Assembly: GCA_036744635.1 (NCBI GenBank)
Contig: DAIOHQ010000265.1
Coordinates: 1-6,386 of the forward strand
Length of the DNA stretch: 6,386 nucleotides
Direction: 5' to 3'
Origin: DAIOHQ01 sp036744635
GTDB taxonomy: Bacteria; Planctomycetota; Phycisphaerae; Tepidisphaerales; Tepidisphaeraceae
Position 1 is the first letter of the stretch, and every line of letters starts with the position of its first letter. Positions 3,840 through 6,386 of the stretch are shown piece after piece. The notes beneath the pieces were generated by a model that saw only the letters and a program-made list of their open reading frames with translations, did not search any database and was not told the origin of the DNA. Made by a program: the position numbers and the translations under genes.

Positions 3840-6194
3840 ATGGGCGAGCGGATCAGGCGGATCGTGTTGCGGGTAGGGGGGGTGATGCTGGCGACGTGCG
3901 CGGCGGTGCTGGTTGTGCCGGCACCGGCGCGGGGGGCGACGCCGGAGGAGGTGGAGGCGGCGATCGCCGGGGGGAAGAAGTTTCTGTATTCCCGGCAGAA
4001 GGATGGCAACTGGGAGGACATCACCACATGGAAGGTGACCGACCACCATTACGGCGGGCTGACGGCCATCGCCACCTATGCGCTGCTGGCGGCCGGGGAG
4101 AGCGCGCAGGATGCGCGGCTGGTGGCGGCGATCAAGTTCCTTAAGGAGAGCGACATCCACGGCGCCTATGCCGCGGGGCTGCGGGCGCAGGTCTGGACCC
4201 TGATCCCGCAGGATGACAGCGTGAAGAAGCTGATCGAGTCGGATGGGCGGATGTTCGAGAAGGCGGCGCTGAACGCTCCGCGCGGGCTGAATCACTATGA
4301 CCTGACCGCCCCTGACAAGAGCTATGATTTAAGTACCAGCCAGTACGCGGTGCTGGGGATGTGGGCGTGTGTGCAGGCGGGATACAAGCCGGGGGCGAAA
4401 TACTGGGAGTATGTGGATCAGGCCTGGAAGGAGCAGCAGCTTCTCGATGGCGGCTGGACGTATCACATCGATCCCAACATGCCGAGCCCCGCCAAGGCCT
4501 CGATGACCGCGGCGGGGATCGCCACCCTGTTCATCACCCAGGATTACGTCAACCCGGCGCTGGGGGCGGACCCCAGAGGAAACATGCGCACCAAGGAGAT
4601 CGAGGCGGGGTTGAAATGGATGGCCAAGAATTTCAAGCAGGTGGGCGGGCATTACACCTGGTACGGCATCGAGCGCATCGGCGTGGCCAGCGGCATCAAG
4701 TATTTCGGGGCCACCGACTGGTATCAGGTGGGGGCGGAGACGCTGGTGCGGGGGCAGAACAAGGAGACCGGATCATTCGGCGACCAGTGGGGCGAGATTC
4801 CCGCGACATCCTTCGCGATGGTCTTCCTGGTGCGGGGCAGGGCGCCGGTGGTGTTCAACAAGCTGCAATACGAGGTGGTGAACGCGGACGGGAAGGAGAG
4901 TTTTGGCCTGTGGAACCAGCGGCCGCGCGATGCCGCCAACGTGGTGAAATGGGCGGGCAGGCAGTTGGAGAAGGATTTGAACTGGCAGATCGTGAATTTG
5001 AAGGTGGAGGCGCGGGACCTGCACGATGCCCCGATCCTGTATATCAGCGGGATGCAGGAGCTGCGCTTGAGCGAGGACATTGCGGCGAAGCTTAAGAACT
5101 TCGTGGAGCAGGGGGGATTGATCCTGGGGAACGCCGACGGCGGCTCGGAGGAATTTGCCAAGTCGTTCATGGAGCTGGGAAAAAAGCTGTTTCCGAAGTA
5201 CGCGTTTCGCGAGCTGCCGGCGAACCATCCGATCTATGTCGAGGAGCAGTACCCGGCAAAAATCTGGAAGAACCCGCCGGGCGTGATGGGCATGAGCAAC
5301 GGCAGCCGCGAGCTGATGCTGCTGATCCCCAAGGAGGATGTCGCGAAGTACTGGCAGCTTAACGTCGTCGAGCGCCGGCCGGAGATGTTTCAGCTCGCCG
5401 CCGACATTTTTCTGTATGCCGTGGACAAGCAGAACCTGCTGTATAAGGGGCAGACCTACATCGTCACGCCGGAACCGGCGGTTGTGCCGACGGGCAAGCT
5501 ATCGGTGGCGCGAATCGAATACGATGGAAACTGGGACCCCGAACCCGGCGGCTGGCGGCGGCTGGCGGCGTTGCTGCACAACAATTACAAGGTGGAGATG
5601 ACGGTGGAGGCGGTGAAGCTGGGCGGAGGGAAGATCGGGCGCTATCGGGTGGCTCATCTCACCGGCACTGAGGCTTTCACCTTCACGGCCGAGCAGCGCA
5701 AGGAGTTGGCGCATTATGTCGAGGTGGGGGGGACGCTGATTATCGACGCGGCGGGGGGTTCGGGGGAGTTTGCGATGGCGGCCGAGCGCGAATTGCAGGC
5801 GATGTTTCCGGAGGCCATCGGGCAGGGGGGGCAGCTTCACCGCAATATACCGCTGGGGGACCGGCTCTATTCCGCCAACGGGATCAAGCTGGCGGAGGTG
5901 GGATATCGAACCTTCGCCCGCAAGACGCTGGCCGGATCGACGGCGGGTTCGCATCTGAGAGCGATCGAGATCAAGGGGCGGCGGGCGGTGTTCTTCAGCG
6001 CCGAGGATCTCAGCACCGGATTGGTAGGCCAGCAGGTGGATGGGGTGGTGGGATATGACCCGCGCAGCGCGACGATGCTGATGGAGGACATGCTGCTGAC
6101 GGCGGGGAACCTGGGACCGGCAACCCGGCCGGCGCCCCCTGCCCCCCCTTCAGCAACCCTTCCTTCCCCATCGAGCCAGCCGGCGGGCAAGTGA
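3840..6194 (+). CDS. Exported toroid protein with tandem DUF4159 domains
   Basis: The protein has 784 residues. The ATG at 3840 has GGGAG 7 nt upstream and begins a clear signal peptide (ERIRR, hydrophobic IVLRVGGVMLATCAAVLVV, PAPARGA cleavage region near 33). An upstream in-frame GTG at 3804 would add 12 residues before it and lacks these features. Residues 35-335 resemble the alpha/alpha toroid of squalene-cyclase/prenyltransferase proteins, with repeated Gly-Trp turns: DGNW (55-58), DGGWTYH (203-209), GSFGDQWGE (311-319). I see no cyclase DxDD motif, so this is probably a non-catalytic scaffold. Two DUF4159 copies follow, about 355-545 and 553-753, aligning as EQGGLILGNADGGSEEF (423-439) with EVGGTLIIDAAGGSGEF (627-643). 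A Pro/Ser-rich tail (757-784) ends the protein. DUF4159 is, as I recall, related to glutamine-amidotransferase-like folds, but no catalytic Cys-His-Glu triad is evident. The product is probably periplasmic or surface-associated; its function is unknown. It is transcribed divergently from the TA-like module and appears monocistronic. Confidence 0.9.
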   Translation: MGERIRRIVLRVGGVMLATCAAVLVVPAPARGATPEEVEAAIAGGKKFLYSRQKDGNWEDITTWKVTDHHYGGLTAIATYALLAAGESAQDARLVAAIKFLKESDIHGAYAAGLRAQVWTLIPQDDSVKKLIESDGRMFEKAALNAPRGLNHYDLTAPDKSYDLSTSQYAVLGMWACVQAGYKPGAKYWEYVDQAWKEQQLLDGGWTYHIDPNMPSPAKASMTAAGIATLFITQDYVNPALGADPRGNMRTKEIEAGLKWMAKNFKQVGGHYTWYGIERIGVASGIKYFGATDWYQVGAETLVRGQNKETGSFGDQWGEIPATSFAMVFLVRGRAPVVFNKLQYEVVNADGKESFGLWNQRPRDAANVVKWAGRQLEKDLNWQIVNLKVEARDLHDAPILYISGMQELRLSEDIAAKLKNFVEQGGLILGNADGGSEEFAKSFMELGKKLFPKYAFRELPANHPIYVEEQYPAKIWKNPPGVMGMSNGSRELMLLIPKEDVAKYWQLNVVERRPEMFQLAADIFLYAVDKQNLLYKGQTYIVTPEPAVVPTGKLSVARIEYDGNWDPEPGGWRRLAALLHNNYKVEMTVEAVKLGGGKIGRYRVAHLTGTEAFTFTAEQRKELAHYVEVGGTLIIDAAGGSGEFAMAAERELQAMFPEAIGQGGQLHRNIPLGDRLYSANGIKLAEVGYRTFARKTLAGSTAGSHLRAIEIKGRRAVFFSAEDLSTGLVGQQVDGVVGYDPRSATMLMEDMLLTAGNLGPATRPAPPAPPSATLPSPSSQPAGK

Positions 6195-6199
6195 GCAAC

Positions 6200-6273
6200 A
6201 TTTTGGATTGCGGATTCTGGATTTTATCAGATCCAAAATCCGCAACGCCCAAGGGGCACCCGAATCCAAAATC
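6200..6273. repeat. Nested inverted repeats of an ATCCAAAATC-type motif
   Basis: ATCCAAAATC occurs exactly at 6231-6240 and 6264-6273. Inverted versions are at 6200-6208 (ATTTTGGAT) and 6213-6222 (GATTCTGGAT, one mismatch). The inner pair extends to 15-bp arms, 6208-6222 and 6231-6245, with one mismatch and an 8-base loop. The hairpin starts 14 bp after the DUF4159 stop codon. It could act as a transcript end or stabiliser, but no T-run follows, so I call it a repeat and not a terminator. Confidence 0.7.
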
Positions 6274-6288
6274 GTCGCTTGACGCATT

Positions 6289-6317
6289 TTGACGGCCACG
6301 GCGGATTCTCCTAGAAT
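6289..6317 (+). promoter_or_regulatory. Sigma-70 promoter of the tRNA-Ser gene
   Basis: TTGACG (6289-6294) and TAGAAT (6312-6317) are separated by exactly 17 bp, each matching consensus at 5 of 6 positions. The expected start near 6324 lies about 8 bp before the mature tRNA 5' end. A second TTGACG at 6279-6284 is too far from the -10 to serve it. Confidence 0.75.
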
Positions 6318-6331
6318 TTCGCCGCTCACCC

Positions 6332-6386
6332 GGAGAGGTGGCAGAGTGGTTGAATGCGCCGGTTTCGAAAACCGGTCTGCCCGCAA
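6332..6386 (+). tRNA. tRNA-Ser(CGA), 5' part, cut by window end
   Basis: The acceptor 5' strand GGAGAGG (6332-6338) is followed by TG and a D-arm with the typical GCAGAGTGGTTGAATG. The anticodon stem CCGGT/ACCGG (6359-6363, 6371-6375) encloses the loop TTCGAAA with anticodon CGA (6366-6368), which reads UCG serine codons. The sequence from 6376 on is the start of the long variable arm expected of a class II tRNA. The T-arm and acceptor 3' strand lie outside the window. Confidence 0.95.

Noticed and set aside
3788..4144. A plus-strand open frame rich in Gly and Ala overlapping the start of the DUF4159 gene
   Set aside because: It is the shifted frame of the real gene, with low-complexity composition and no recognisable domain.
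4361..5095. A second long plus-strand frame inside the DUF4159 gene
   Set aside because: It is out of frame with the recognisable toroid and DUF4159 motifs and is a GC-driven shadow.
5551..5570. A perfect 10-bp tandem duplication inside the DUF4159 gene
   Set aside because: It encodes Ala, Arg and Leu codons in frame and is expected by chance in GC-rich coding DNA.

Overview
The window looks like chromosomal DNA of a GC-rich bacterium, most likely a planctomycete or a close relative. The main support is a secreted protein that joins a terpenoid-cyclase-like toroid to two DUF4159 domains, plus exported DUF4139 proteins and intergenic DNA full of short heptamer, decamer and 'ATCCAAAATC'-type repeats. 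The lineage is inferred from protein style and not from a marker gene, since the only RNA gene is a tRNA cut off by the window end.

Layout. Positions 1-2103 (minus strand) hold two overlapping paralogous genes. The upstream one (469-2103) is a complete, signal-peptide-bearing DUF4139 protein. The downstream one (1-475) is the start of a lipoprotein paralogue whose similarity stops abruptly about 54 bases from the window edge. Positions 2104-2685 carry no convincing gene. They hold a good sigma-70 promoter for the DUF4139 pair and a leader of about 370 nt with two short tandem-repeat arrays and a terminator-like hairpin. Positions 2686-3620 (minus strand) are a compact two-gene module: a Panacea/SocA-type antitoxin gene followed by a small gene sharing an ATGA overlap, which is a candidate toxin. 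A perfect 8+8 inverted repeat lies between its extended -10 element and its start codon. Positions 3621-3839 form the divergent promoter region. Positions 3840-6194 (plus strand) encode the 784-residue exported protein with tandem DUF4159 domains. Positions 6195-6331 hold nested inverted repeats and a near-consensus promoter that drives a tRNA-Ser(CGA) gene starting at 6332.

How the parts relate. The DUF4139 pair and the DUF4159 protein are all predicted to be exported, so this looks like a cell-envelope neighbourhood of unknown function. The toxin-antitoxin-like module between them has lower GC by hand count and its own promoter and probable operator, so it reads as an acquired accessory cassette. 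It is the best candidate here for an undescribed system: the antitoxin domain is recognisable, but the partner gene belongs to no toxin family I can name with confidence.
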